A DNA stretch of 64,000 bases, taken from contig CANXME010001989.1 in NCBI GenBank assembly GCA_948144175.1, positions 186,001 to 250,000 on the forward strand, written 5' to 3'. The position numbers and the translations under genes were made by a program. Below are positions 31,201 to 42,882 of this stretch, in pieces; within the stretch, counting starts at the first letter, position 1; each line of letters opens with the position of its first letter. The notes below the pieces were generated by a model that did not search any database, was not told the origin of the DNA, and saw only the letters and a program-made list of their open reading frames with translations. The DNA comes from Closterium sp. NIES-65. Its lineage: Eukaryota; Streptophyta; Zygnematophyceae; Desmidiales; Closteriaceae.

Positions 31201-33993
31201 AGGGTCCTACACCTGGCGGAGCCCTCTTCTCGGAGCAGCTGCGTGAGTGGTACTTCCTGTACTGCAGCCTCAGGAGAGGTACCTCTGGAGCAAGACGTAC
31301 TACTGGGACTGGTGCTAGTGCTTCTCCTCCTAGGCCGGGAGCTCCCCTCTCGTGAGCGGATCCGTGAGTGGTACGAGCGGCGCTGCACTCTTCGGAGTGG
31401 GGCGCCTGGTGTCGCGGACCCCGCTGCTGCTGGTGGTGCTATTGGTGCTGGAGACTCTACTGGTTCCGCTGGTGCTGCAGCCCCAGAGGTTGGAGCTATT
31501 TCTGGTGCTGCGGACCCGGGCGTTGGAGCTACGGCTGGTGCTGCGGACCCGGGCGCTGGTGCTGCTGCTGGTGCTGAGGACCCGGGCGTTGGAGCTGCTG
31601 GTGGTACTGAGGACCCGGGCGTTGGAGCTGCTGCTGGTGCTGAGGACCCTGGAGCTGGTACTGCTGCTGGTGCTGTGGAGTCGGGCGTTGGAGCTGCTGC
31701 TGGTGCGGAGGACCCTAGCGCTGGTGTCTCTGCTGGTTCTGGAGTCGCTGCACGGCAGCGGCCGTACTTCGTTCCGCTCCTTCAGCAGATTCTTGGTCTC
31801 CCGCCTTCTCTCGGTCCTCCTCCTCCCTTAGAGTGTCCACATCCTGTCCAGTCACGTTTACAGTTACAGCCCGCCTCCCCACTGCCTGCTCCTTCTCCCT
31901 ACACTAGTCCTACTCGAGGTCTTGCTGAGCGTCGTGAGCCTGCGTCTCGCCCTGCGTCGCTTGTCCGTACTGCTCGCACTAGTGGTTGCGGTTTGTGTCA
32001 GCGTCCTCCTCCTGTCCCTGGCAAGTACCGGATTTCTCTGCGTCCGTCCACTGCTCCTCTGCGTGCCCCTTTGCCTTCTCCTCCTGAGTCCTCTCTTCCT
32101 GCTCTTCCCGACCCGGAGTCGGACTCTCTTCGTGCTGCCAGTCCTACTGTCACGCGTCTCCTTGCTAATGTCGTCACTGACCCTTCTTTTGAGTCCACTG
32201 CTGCATCTGCCCTAGTTGCTGAGCTCATCGACTCTGCTGCTCGCTGTAGTCTCGACTACGCTGCTAGTCTTGTCGCTGAGTCTGAGTCTGTCTGTCCTCC
32301 GTCCGTCGGGGGTGAGTGTGCCCTTGGCACGGACGTCCTTGAGGACAGGCAGGAGGAGTTCCAGTGCTTGGCGGCTGCTTCACCTCATCTCGTGTTTGTA
32401 CTACTTACCCCTGAGGAAGACCCGCGCTCTTACACGGAGGCGATAGAGGGTCCCTACTCCTCTCAATGGCAGGCAGCTATGGACGCAGAGATGGCTTCCT
32501 GGAAGTCCACAGGCACCTACTTTGAGGCCGTTCCTCCTCCCGGGGCGAACATCGTCAGTGGCATGTGGATCTTCAGGGTGAAGCGGCCGCCGGGTTCCCC
32601 GCCTGTCTTCAAGGCGCGGTACGTGGCTCGTGGCTTCAGTCAGCGGCAGGGAGTTGACTACTTTCAGACCTTCTCTCCCACCCCGAAGATGATCACTCTT
32701 CGGGTACTATTGCACGTAGCTGCTCACCGTGACTACGAGCTACACTCTCTTGACTTCAGCACTGCCTTCCTGCAGGGCAGCCTGCACGAGGAGATCTGGC
32801 TGCGCCGCCCACTTGGCCTCACTGGGACTTTTCCTCCTGGCACCCAGTGGAGCCTCCGACGGCCAGTCTACTGTCTCCGCCAGGCACCGCGTGAGTGGCA
32901 CGACACACTGAGGACTACGCTTGCGGCTCTTGGGTTTGGTCCCTCTACTGCCGACACGTCGCTGTTTCTACGCACCGACACTTCTCTGCCGCCGCTCTAC
33001 ATCCTCGTGTACGTCGACGACTTGGTCTTTGCCACAGCTGACACTGCTGGACTTGCCTACGTCAAGTCCGAGCTGCAGAAGAGACACACGTGCACAGACC
33101 TGGGTGAACTGCGCCGCTACCTTGGCTTGCAGATCACCCGGGACAGAGCACGCCGCACCATCACCCTGACTCAGTCACACATGGTGCAGCAGGTCCTTCA
33201 GCGCTTCGGCTTCACGTACTCCTCGCCTCAGGCCACTCCTCTGCGTACTCGCCACTCGCTCTCAGCTCTGCCTTCGGATGAGTCCGTAGAGTCGAGTGGC
33301 CCGTACCCAGAGCTTGTTGGCTGCCTCATGTACCTGACGACCTGCACACGACCTAACCCTGCATACCCTCTTAGCATTCTTGCACGCTATGTTGCTCCTG
33401 GGAGACACCGACCAGAGCACATGGCTGCAGCGAAGAGGGTGTTGCGCTACTTGTGCAGTACGTCGGGCATGGGGCTAGTGCTTGGAGGGCGGAGTCCAGT
33501 GGTCCTCACTGGTCACGCAGACGCTTCTTGGGCTGACGACCAGGCTACGCAGCGGTCGTCACATGGTTACACCTTCAGCCTTGGTTCCGGCTCTGTTTCG
33601 TGGCGGGCTACTCGCTCGTCTTCTGTTCTCAGCTCCAGTTGTGAGGCTTAGATCTACGCAAGGGCCATGGCTGCTCAGGAGCTTCGCTGGCTCACCTACC
33701 TGCTGACCGACCTTGGAGAGCTGCCTCGTTCTCCTCCAGTGCTGTACGTAGACAACAAGGCCATGCTGGCCTTGTGTCGAGAGCAGAGACTGGAGCACAG
33801 AATAAAGCACATTGCTCTCCGCTACTTCCTTGCTCGTGAGCTACAGCAGTGTGGTCAGTTGCGGCTTGTGTACGTGGCCTCTGAGGCCAACACTGCTGAT
33901 GTCTTCACCAAGGCACTTGCGCCTTGTGATCATCAGCGCTTCTGCACTCAGCTGGGTCTTGTACCTGTCTTGCCTCACTTGCTCACCTCTTGA
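31201..33993 (+). pseudogene. Element C linker, reverse transcriptase and RNase H
   Basis: The linker contains two REWY modules (near 31240 and 31360) and pentapeptide-like repeats. RT follows with RYVARGFSQRQGVDYF, LDFSTAFLQGS and YVDDLVFA, then RNase H (HADASWADD, SSCEA, YVDNKAM, NTADVFTKAL). A TAG at 33649 interrupts RNase H where relatives have Glu (SSCEAEIYA). The frame resumes to HLLTS at 33993. Confidence 0.9.
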
Positions 33994-34200
33994 CCTTGCT
34001 TGTACTGTTACATATATATACCTGCTCTTGCTTGTCTAGCCTTATATATATACGTCCTCCTGCATGTGAACTAGCCTTGTGGCCTTGAACTTGTGCTCGG
34101 AATGTGTGGTGACTTTGTGATCCACCCTGAGCTTGCTTTGCTTTGCTTTACTTGAGTGGTCTTGTGAACCCTAGTTCTCCCCACTTCGCCTATGGGGGTG

Positions 34201-34332
34201 TGTCAAACATTATATATGTTGTGCTTGTGTAGGCTACAATGGGTTAGCCTATAAGGGGTACACAATTCTAGGGTTAGGTACTTGTACTGATTTCACTGTT
34301 AGTTCAATCAATCTTGTTCGTTCATTTCAACA
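34201..34332 (+). repeat. Element C 3' LTR (132 bp)
   Basis: TGTCAAACATTATATATG...TTTCAACA, preceded by the PPT CTATGGGGGTG. Confidence 0.9.
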
Positions 34333-34337
34333 GTGCA

Positions 34338-35842
34338 AGCAGCGCCAGTCGCGGCGTGACGATGTTCGGGTTGTCGCGCTTCAGAAATTGCTCGTGCGAG
34401 AGCCAGTCGAGTGGCGTTACCTGCATATCAAGTACGTGCAGGGGACTTTCAAGCAGCGGGACTGGAAGATTCCAGTCCTGATCGTCGTCGTCGGTGAAGT
34501 CGCGGCGCGGACTAAACGGGTTGTTATTGGAGAACGTGCCAATGGGGTGCGGTGCTGGCTCGGGTGAAGGTGAGCGCACGCGGCGACGACGTGACTCGCT
34601 TGTCATGGCCATGTTGCTCATGACGTTGCATACCGGGGCAGTCGATGACGGCTGCTGCTGCTGATGCTGAACCGCTGGGTTCAGGTTGCGCGCGGGTGGG
34701 GGTTGATACCCCTGGGCTGGACGCACGTCGCCTCGTGCGTCTTGTCGCCCGGACCAGTTACTCGGATTGGTCTTGCAAAGGTGAGATCGGGACTTGCATC
34801 GATCCGCCAAGTGCCCGAAGTTTCTGCAGATTTTGCAGTAGAGGCGCCGCGGTCTTTGCTCTTCGTTGTTGTCGGCGTAGAAGGCGAGCCGTTCACGTTC
34901 TTGTCGTGGCGCTGGTCGCTGCTGATCCATATCCCTTTGTTCGACAAGGAGGGCGGCGTAAAGGGCGGCCTCTGAGATGACCCCCTGCTGTCGGAGAAGC
35001 GCCTTGCAGGGCCGCCACTCTGGGCCGAACCCTTGAAGCACGATATTAACGAAAATTTCCTCCGAGATCGAGCTTCCCAGCTTCGCGATTTGGTCGCGAA
35101 GGCTCCGACAGCGATTATGTAGCTGTTGGCCTTCTCCCCTGGGGCCATTTTAGTTTCCAGTAGCTGCTGGAGTAGCTGGCTCGAAGAGACTGAGTCCTTC
35201 GGCTGATACACGCCGTTGAGATGGCGCCAGGCGTTGAGGGCTGGAGCGGCTGATGTTTTGTATGAGCGGATGCTCAATTGCTCCGCCGGCGACATGTTCC
35301 GCACGGAGCACCCCGTACGCCGTCAGAGATTCGTTGAAATATCTCGCTTTGGCGTCGTCGGTGTCCTCAGCCCGCTCCGCGAAACTCCCGTCGAAATAAT
35401 GAAAAATCTAAGCGTTCTGCAGTAGGAGCTCTAGCTCGAAGCTCCAGGTATAGAAATCTCTGCCGTCAAAACACACACTCGTCTCTATTTTTGATATGCT
35501 GAGAAACCTTGATTGTGCAGAGAGAAATGCCTCTTCACTGGGACGGGGAGTCTTTGGGGTTGAACCATTTGTGTCGAGGGAGAATGTGTGCGGGGCGGCG
35601 TTTTGGCCAGTTGGGGCTGGCTGGGAAGGTTGTGAGGATGTTCCCGCGTCGCCGTTCCGCAATATTTGGAGCCCTTGTTCCAAGCTGGTGAGTCGCTGAA
35701 GAAGTTGTGCGAGAACTTCGGTGCCGATCGTCGTCGTTTCCTCGCTGGTCGCAGCCGGGTTGGGTTGTGCTTCAGCCGTCAGATTGATCTGACCACCGGA
35801 TCCTCCGGCCATCCTTACACGCGAGTGTGTGCCGGACGCCAC
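34338..35842 (-). pseudogene. Element A Gag (capsid and CCHC knuckle)
   Basis: Read from the ATG at 35842. The Gag N-terminus (MASGTHSRVRMAGGSGGQIN ... CFDGRDFYTWSFELELLLQ) meets a TAG near 35408. The middle part (IRSYKTSAAPALNAWRHLNG) is in another frame near 35270. The C-terminal part contains a canonical zinc knuckle CKICRNFGHLADRC (C-x2-C-x4-H-x4-C). It is homologous to the Gag of element E (PFDGKDFFTWSFEFELMMEG). Element C cuts it at the downstream end. Not translatable as a unit. Confidence 0.85.
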
Positions 35843-35905
35843 TTTCCGAATGTCGTAATTTTTGGGAGTGGTAGTGCGAAAGATTCCCGAGTCGATCTGA
35901 TACCA

Positions 35906-36195
35906 TGCTGTGATTAGAAGTGGATTGTAACCAGGATCACCTCAGGAAGGTTCGCACACTTCTAGTCTAGTAGTGCTGGGCCCTTGACCTCAATAGCAGA
36001 GTTAATGAAAAATGCTTGAGATGATTGAAACATGCAAATACAACGATATAAATAAGAGTACAGCGGAATACGAATCGACCTAGCTAGCCATGTACTCTAA
36101 GGAGTACATTCCCTTATTCAAATTCATTCCCAACCGTGCGGCGCGTACAGTTACGAAACTGTTCCCGCCAGAATCCTTTTGCCTGCAACTGCCCG
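35906..36195 (-). repeat. Element A 5' LTR, right-hand part in element orientation (290 bp)
   Basis: Adjoins the PBS: the plus strand reads CTGATACCA just before 35906, i.e. TGGTATCAG on the element strand. It is interrupted at 36195 by element D with TSD GCCCG. The remainder of the LTR is at 42730-42877. Confidence 0.9.
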
Positions 36196-36328
36196 TGTCA
36201 AATCATATGCATGTTATATATGTGAAGGCTGTAGTGGGGTAGCCAATATGGGGTACAACCCCATTAGGGTTTCGTATTTGTACCAAACCCTGATCTAGTC
36301 AATTCATCCCTGCTACTACATTCTATCA
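36196..36328 (+). repeat. Element D 5' LTR (133 bp)
   Basis: TGTCAAATCATATGC...TTCTATCA. The following ~280 bases are CGGCCCCGCCCTGCCG-type tandem repeats instead of the normal PBS-hairpin leader. Confidence 0.9.
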
Positions 36329-36779
36329 TGGGCCCGCCCTGCCGCCGTGTCGCGGCCCCGCCCTGCCGCTGACGCGGCCCCGCCCTGCCGCTGACGTGGC
36401 CCTGCCCTGCCGCCGTGTCGCGGCCCCGCCCTGTCGCCGACGCGGCCCCGCTTTGTCATCGACGCGGCCCCACGTGGCCCCGCCCTGCTGCCGACACGGC
36501 CCCGCCCTGCCGCGGCCCTGCCCTGCCGCTGTCGTGGCCCCAGCCCTGCAGCTGACGCGGCCCTACCCTGCAGCCGCTGTTGCGGCCCCGCCGTCGCCAT
36601 CGTCGTGCGCCTGCCCTTCCCGCCACTGGTGAGCACCTACCCTACCCGCGCTTCTCGTGCGTCTGCCTTGTTAGCGCGCTGCCGCGCCAACTGCCTGCCT
36701 TGCCCGCGCTATTACTGCTGCTAGGCTGATACTGCTACTGCTGCTAGTACTGCTGCTACTGCTGCTACTGGCGGTGGCC

Positions 36780-38740
36780 AGATGCAGCTCCAGCGATGTC
36801 CGCGCAAGTCTCTCACGCCCCAGCAGCTTCGTGAGTGGTACGCTAGTTGGGGTTGTGGCGGTAGCCGTCGTAGCTGTCGCCCTGGAGCTAGTCAGTTGGG
36901 AGCGTCTGGCAGTGGCTAGCTGCAGCTGCAGCGGCGTCCGCGCGAGACACTTACAACCCTGCAGCTTCATGAGTGGTACGCTCATAGTAGAGGGTCTCTG
37001 AGTACCGTTCGCTGCCCGTACGTCATTCGCACACGTGATCGGGCTGGTCAGGCTTGCGGGACGCTGGGTCACACACAGTCCCGTCTGAGCGTCGCCTGGC
37101 GTACTGAGTTTGGCGACAAGGCTAAGCTCCCCACCTGGCTGGAGCTGCTTAGGCAGAGGCTAGATATCTTTGCTCTTGACTATGATGCTATTCTCACTGC
37201 CATGTATGCATTGCCTACTAGTGCTAACGGTGCCTGTTACCTGTGCGTACCGCCTGACCCCGGTATAGAGCCTGCTGCTCTAGGTGCTGGTGAGGCTGCT
37301 GCTCTGGGTGCTAGTGCGTCTCCTGCTCTAGGTGCTGGTGAGGCTGCTGCTCCAGGTGCTGGTGAGTCTTCTCTCTCTGGTACTGCGCTTGCTGAGGCCT
37401 TGTACACCTTCACACTAGAATCAGGTGCTTCCCGCTCCTTCTTTCGCGACAACACCACCCTCACGCCGCTCACTCGGCCGGTTCCAGTCTCCCTGGCAGA
37501 CCCCTCTGGGGATCCGGTCCTTGCGCACTCCTCCACGCACCTGCCGTGTCCGACGGTCCTGTCCGGCTCCCTGTCTGGTCTTCACCTCCCCTCGTTCTCT
37601 ACGAACTTGGTGAGTGGTGCTGACCTCGAGGACCAGGGGGCTGACCAGTTCACTCCTGGAGGTCAGCTCGTGACCCACTGCACGTGCTCCCGGACGGGCC
37701 GGCACCTGGCCACGTTTACCCGTGCAACTTGCTCGAGTCTGTACACATTGACTACTGTGTCCCCTCAGGTCGCTGCATCTTCGTCTGCGCCAGGTCAGCT
37801 AGCGGCCCCCTGCTCGTATCGCACTTTGTCGCACCAGACCCTCCTTTGGCACCACCGTCTTGGTCACCCCTCGGTGCAGCGCCTTCATAGCATGCATCGC
37901 TGTGTCCTTGTCTCTGGTCTTCCCAGGGTTCTCCCTCCCCTCCCACCCTTGCCTTCTCCTCCTTGTCTTTCCTGTGTTGAGGGGCGGCAGCGCGCCGCTC
38001 CTCACTCCTCCTCGTTCCCCCCGATGTCTGCTCCCCTGCAGACCCTGCACATGGACGTGTGGGGCCCAGCCTGCGTTAGTGGGCAGGACCGCGAGCGGTA
38101 CTACCTGCTAGTTGTTGACGACTACTCGCGTTACACCACGGTCTTCCCCTTGCGCACCAAGGGTGAGGTCCCTGATGTTTTGATCCCTTGGATCCACGCT
38201 GCCCGTCTCCAGCTCCGCGAGCGGTTCGAGACGAATTTTCCCAACCTGCGTCTGCACTCTGACAGAAGTGGGGAGTTTTCCTCCGACCTTCTGCAGAGCT
38301 TTTGTCATGGGGAGGGCATTCGCCAGACATTCACGCTTCTGGCCTCTTTGCAGCAGAATGGGGTTGCTGAGCGCCGCATTGGCTTGGTCATGGAGGTCGC
38401 TCGTACCTCTATGGTCCATGCGGCTGCCCCCCATTTTCTGTGGCCGTTTGCGGTCCGCTACGCCGCGCATCAGCTCAACCTCTGGCCCCGTGTCTCCTTG
38501 CCGGAGACCTCGCCCACACTGCGGTGGACGGGGGAAGTTGGCGATGCGTCGGTGTTCCGGGTCTGGGGTTCTCGTGCCTTTGTCCGCGATACCACCGCGG
38601 ACAAGCTCTCCGCCCACGCTGTTCCCTGTGTCTTCCTTGGCTTTGTCCCTGACGCGCCTGGTTGGCAGTTTTACCACCCCACCTTGCGCCGTGTCTTCCC
38701 CTTTCAGGACGTCACGTTCGACGAGTCGGTTCCCTTTTAG
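36780..38740 (+). pseudogene. Element D gag remnant, protease and integrase
   Basis: Two REWY-type modules (36816-36845 and 36945-36980) precede a damaged zinc motif (CPYVIRTRDRAGQACG, last Cys deleted). The uninterrupted frame 37202-38740 holds the protease (LESGASRSFF, Asp changed to Glu) and integrase (WHHRLGHPSVQRLH, CLSCVEG, HMDVWGP, HSDRSGEFSS, NGVAERRIG). It ends in TAG at 38738, where relatives continue. The protease Asp-to-Glu change would be inactivating. Confidence 0.9.
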
Positions 38741-38939
38741 AGTCTCTTCCCCTACCGCACTGCCCCTCTCTCCCTCCCCGCCGCTCTTCCTTGCTCCAGG
38801 TGCTCCCCATGTAGACCCCCTCTCCGCTCCCGGTCCTGCTCCTTCAGGTGTGTCTCAGGTAGACCCTCCTCCCTTGACTGCGCCGGTTGAGGTCACTGGT
38901 GACTCAGGTCCTTCCGAGGGTGGTCCTGCTTAGGGTGCT

Positions 38940-39080
38940 GCTTCTGGGGGTGCTGAGCCTGGGGGTGCTGAGCCTGGGGGTGCTAAGCCTGGGGGTGCGG
39001 AGCCTGGGGGTGCGGAGCCTGGGGATGTTGAGCCTAGGGGTGCGAAGTCTGGGGGTGCTGAGCCTGGGGGTACTAAGTCT
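38940..39080 (+). repeat. 15-bp tandem repeat (EPGGA) of element D
   Basis: About nine copies of GGGGGTGCTGAGCCT-like units. They follow TAG at ~38930 in the linker frame. Two SPQQLREWY modules follow at 39196-39225 and 39316-39345 (the second has TGA in place of TGG). Confidence 0.85.
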
Positions 39081-40199
39081 GGGGGTCCTGCAGCTGGAGG
39101 CGCTGAGGCGTCTAGTGAGCAGTCTCCCTGGAGCGGCCGTCTTCGTAGTCGCTCCGCTGGTGCCTCGCCGCTGCACTCTCGTCATCATCTCCCTCTCTCC
39201 CCACAGCAGCTGCGTGAGTGGTACGTTAGCCGTCAGGGTCGAGCTGCTGGAGCTGGGGGCCCTGCTGCGGGAGGCGCTGGTGTTGGAGGCACTGGAGCCG
39301 GCGCTTTCCTTCTTTCCCCGCAGCAGCTGCGTGAGTGATACGTCAGCCGTCAGGGTCGCGCTGCTGGAGCTAGGGGCCTTGCTGCGGGAGGCGCTGGAGC
39401 TGGTGACTCTGCTACTGAAGGTGTTTCTACTGGAGATTCTGGAGCAGCTGGTCCCAGAGGTGCTCGTACTGGAGGTACTGGAGCTGCTGGGACTAGAGGT
39501 CTTGCTGGACCTGGAGGTGCTGCTGTCGACTCTGAGGTTGGAGGCCCTGGAGCAGGAGGTGCCAGTTCAAGGGGTGCTACTGCTGGTGGCGCTGGAGCTG
39601 GAGGTTCTGGACCTGCTGCAGGTGCTGACGCTGGAGGTTCTGGAGCTGTTGGAGGTGCTGGCGCTGGTGGCGCCAGAGCTGGAGGTTTTGGAGCTTGTTG
39701 AGGGTGCTAGCGCTGGAGGTTCTGGAGCTGTTGGAGGTGCTGACGCTGGTGGCGCTGGATTTGGAGGTTTTGGAGCTGCTGCTGGTGCTGGCGCTGGAGG
39801 TTCTGGAGCTGTTGGAGGTGCTGCAGCAGGTGGCGCCGGAGCTGGAGGTTCTGAAGCTGCTGCAAGTGCTGGCATTGGGGGTTCTGGAGTTGCAGGAGGT
39901 GCTGGAGCTACTGGTGATGGTGGCACTGCACCGCCGCGACTGTTCTTTGCTCCGCCGTCGCCTTCGTCTCTGCCACCTCCTTGCTCCGTGCTTCGCTAGG
40001 TTCTTAGCCTCCCGTCTTCTACTGGTCTTCCGTTACAACCTGGCTCACCGCTGCCTGCTCCTTCTCCTTACACTGAGCTTATAGGCGGTCTTGCTGAGTG
40101 TCGTGAGCCTGCGTCTCGTCCTGTCTCGCCCTGTTCGCATTGGTCGTACTCGTCGTCGTGTTCCTTGTCCGCCTCCGCCGGCTATCCCTAACACACACC

Positions 40200-42360
40200 T
40201 CATGGCCCTACGTCCTTCCTCTGCTCCACAACGTATTCCCCTGCCGTCTCCTCCTGTGTCTTCTTTGCCTGTCGTTGCTGACCCTGAGTCTGACCGGTTT
40301 CATACTGAGCACCCTATTGTCACGCGTCTGCTAGCCATAGTTGTCACTGACCCGTCGTTTGAGTCTGCTGTTGCGTCCGCCTTGGTCGCTGAGCTTGTTG
40401 ACTTTGCTGCTGCCTGTCGTCTAGACTATGCGCTAGTCTTGTTGCTGAGTCTCAGTCTGTCTGTCCTCCGTCCGTCGGGGGTGACTGCGCTCTTGGCACG
40501 AACGTCCTTGAGGACAGGCAGGAGGACCTTGAGTGTCTTGCAGCCACTGCGCCTCATCTCGTGTCCATGCTGCTTGCCCCTGAGGGAGACCCGGATGCAC
40601 CAGACATCCCAACTCCGCGTTCTTACGCTGAGGCGATTCCGGGTCCTTACTCCTCTCAGTGGCAGACAGCCATGGACGCAGAGATGGCATTCTGGAAGTC
40701 CACAGGCACTTACGTCAACGAGGTTCCCCCTCCTGGGGCGAACATCGTCGATGGCATGTGGATTTTCAGGGTGAAGCGGCCGCCAGGTTCTCCGCCCGTC
40801 TTCAAGGCTCGTTATGTTGCTCGAGGCTTCAGTCAGCGAGAGGGAGTTGACTTCTTCCAGACCTTCTCCTCCACCCCGAAGATGACCACTCTTCGGGTGC
40901 TGCTGCACGTTGCCGCTCAGCGTGACTACGAGCTTCACTCTCTTGGCTTCAGTACACCTTTCTTACAGGGCAGCCTGCACGAGGAGATCTGGCTCCGCCG
41001 CCCGCCTGGCTTCACTGGGTCGTTCCCTCCTGGTACCCAGTGGAGCCTTTGGCGGCCACTCTACGGTATCTACCAAGCGCCACGTGAGTGGCACGACACA
41101 CTGAAGACAACACTTTCGGCTCTTGGGTTTGCTCCGTCGACTGCTGACCCGTCGCTGTTTCTGCGCACCGACACTTCACTGCCGCAGTTCTACATTTTTG
41201 TGTACGTCGACAACTTTGTCTTTGCCACTGCTGACACTGATGCTCTTGCTCTGGTGAAGTCGGATTTGCAGAAGAGACACACGTGCACAGACCTGGGTGA
41301 GCTGCGCAGTTACCTTGGCTTGCAGATCACCCGGGACAGAGCACGCCGCACCATCACAATGACTCAGTCACACATGGTGCAGTAGGTCCTTCAGCGCTTC
41401 GGCTTCACCTGGTCCTCGGCACATGCCACTCCTCTAGCTACGGGTCACTCGCTCTCAGCTCCACTTTCGGACGAGTCCGTAGAGCCGAGTGGTCCTTTCC
41501 CAGAGCTAGTGGGCTGCCTCATGTACCTGATGACCTGCACTTGTCCTGACCTTGTGTACCCTCTTGGCCTTCTGGCTCGCTACGTGGCTCCTGGTCGGCA
41601 CCGAAAGGTGCACATGGATGCTGCTAAGAGGGTACTACAGCTACTGTTGCAGTACATCGTGTCAGAATGTTATTATCTAGCCTGTAGTGGGGTGCTCTAT
41701 AGCGAGTACAACCCTGTTAGGGTTTGCTATATGTATCCCAACTGCTGCTAGTGAAATCCCTCCTTTCTTCATTTCTCTCTTGCCTAGCTAGCTAACCCTA
41801 GCTATGGCTCCTTACACTGCTTACTATCTCAACACATCGGGCATGGGGCTCGTGCTTGGAGGACTGGGGCGACGTTGTCCTCACTGGTCACTCAGACGCT
41901 TCTTGGGTTGACAACCAGGCTACGCAGCGGTCGTCACAGGGTTACACTTTCAGCCTTGGCTCTGGCTCTGTTTCTTGGCGTTCTACACACTCTTCCTCTG
42001 TTCTCAACTCCAGTTGCGAGGCTGAGATCTACGCCACAGCCATGGCTGCATAGGAGTTACGCTGGCTTACCTACTTGCTGACCGACTTGGGAGAGCGGCC
42101 TCGTTCTCCTCCTGTGCTGTACGTAGACAACAAGGCCACCATTGCCTTGTGGCAGGAGCACAGACTGGAGCACAAAACGAAGCACATTGCTCTGCGGTAC
42201 TTCCTTGCTTGAGAGTTGCAGCAGCGTGGTCAGCTTCGTCTTGCTCACGTGGTCACTCAGGCCAACACTGCTGAGATATTCACCAAGGCACTTCCGCCTG
42301 GTGATCATCAGCGCTTTTGTACTTTGTTGGGCCTTGTGCCTACGTTTCCTCACTTGCTGT
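40200..42360 (+). pseudogene. Element D reverse transcriptase and RNase H
   Basis: RT motifs RYVARGFSQREGVDFF and LGFSTPFLQGS, with VYVDNFVFA at the active site (second Asp is Asn). LGFS replaces LDFS, so another catalytic Asp is Gly. TAG at 41383. RNase H is split by the 175-bp solo LTR and resumes with TSGMGLVLGG. Later stops lie near 42051 and 42210. Clearly dead. Confidence 0.9.
41660..41834 (+). mobile_element. Solo LTR inside element D (175 bp)
   Basis: TGTCAGAATGTTATTATC...ATCTCAACA, TSD CATCG (41655-41659 and 41835-41839). The first ~110 bases resemble the LTRs of elements H and I (GTGGGGTGCTCTATAGCGAG). The 3' part is longer and different. Confidence 0.85.
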
Positions 42361-42591
42361 AGGCTCTGCCTGTTGTGTGATCTACATATATATACCTGCA
42401 TGTTTGCTCCTGGTAGGTAGAGATTACAAAGTTGTTGCTGTTGCATATATACCTCTGCATGTGAACTGGCCTTGTGGCCCTTTGCTTGTGCTCAGTGTGT
42501 GTAGTGACGTTCTGATCCACCCTGAGCTTGCTTTGCTTCTTTTGACTGGTCTTGTGACCCCTTGCTCTACCCCACTTTGACTATGGGGGTG

Positions 42592-42724
42592 TGTCAAATC
42601 ATATGCATGTTATATATGTGTAGGCTATAGTGGGGTAGCCAATATGGGGTACAACCCCATTAGGGTTTCATATTTGTACCAAACCCTGATCTAGTCAATT
42701 CATCCCTGCTACTACATTCTATCA
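42592..42724 (+). repeat. Element D 3' LTR (133 bp)
   Basis: TGTCAAATCATATGC...TTCTATCA, preceded by the PPT CTATGGGGGTG. Confidence 0.9.
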
Positions 42725-42729
42725 GCCCG

Positions 42730-42877
42730 ATGCCATCTGCTCCGACGGTCCAGATGCATCTCAACTGTCTGACGTTTCGAGTCAATTCTGACTCTTCACA
42801 TTCGTTCTCGATACTGCATGTTCCTTAAGCTGCGGACGGGAGTGCACTGTAACCTTCATTCATTGCTTTCCGTACAA
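42730..42877 (-). repeat. Element A 5' LTR, outer part (148 bp)
   Basis: It continues the LTR broken at 36195 and matches 15776-15923. GGAAC (42878-42882) beyond its end pairs with GGAAC at 15481-15485. Confidence 0.9.
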
Positions 42878-42882
42878 GGAAC

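Larger units (their letters stand above)
27087..34332 (+). mobile_element. Element C: short-LTR Copia retrotransposon inserted in element A
   Basis: 5' LTR 27087-27218, 3' LTR 34201-34332 (132 bp each, about eight differences). The flanking 5-mers are GTGCG and GTGCA, a TSD with one mismatch. It encodes full Gag capsid, zinc motif, PR, INT, RT and RNase H in Copia order over 7.2 kb, but with several nonsense codons and frameshifts. PBS TGGTATAGTGCAG at 27219. Confidence 0.9.
36196..42724 (+). mobile_element. Element D: short-LTR Copia element inserted in element A's 5' LTR
   Basis: 5' LTR 36196-36328 and 3' LTR 42592-42724 (133 bp each, about three differences). TSD GCCCG at 36191-36195 and 42725-42729. 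It has lost its PBS: the LTR end is followed by TGGGCCCGCC, as if the interval between TGG and GGCCC in a normal leader had been deleted. No Gag capsid is seen. The RT active site is YVDN, and a solo LTR lies in RNase H. Confidence 0.9.
15486..42877 (-). mobile_element. Element A: Ty1/Copia retrotransposon, minus strand, split by four insertions
   Basis: The ends are LTRs of about 438 bp. GGAAC lies on both sides (15481-15485 and 42878-42882) as a 5-bp TSD. Read on the minus strand the order is 5' LTR (42877-42730 plus 36195-35906), PBS, gag, PR, INT, RT-RNase H, PPT, 3' LTR. Removing a solo LTR, elements B, C and D and their TSDs leaves about 6.8 kb, a normal Copia size. The order of domains (INT before RT) makes it Copia rather than Gypsy. 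Its family is shared with element E. The coding parts carry nonsense codons and frameshifts, so it is dead. Confidence 0.9.

Noticed and set aside
18530..35842. Reading the separate minus-strand pieces as independent host genes
   Set aside because: The pieces join at exact TSD borders of B, C and the solo LTR into one Copia gag-pol in the right order.
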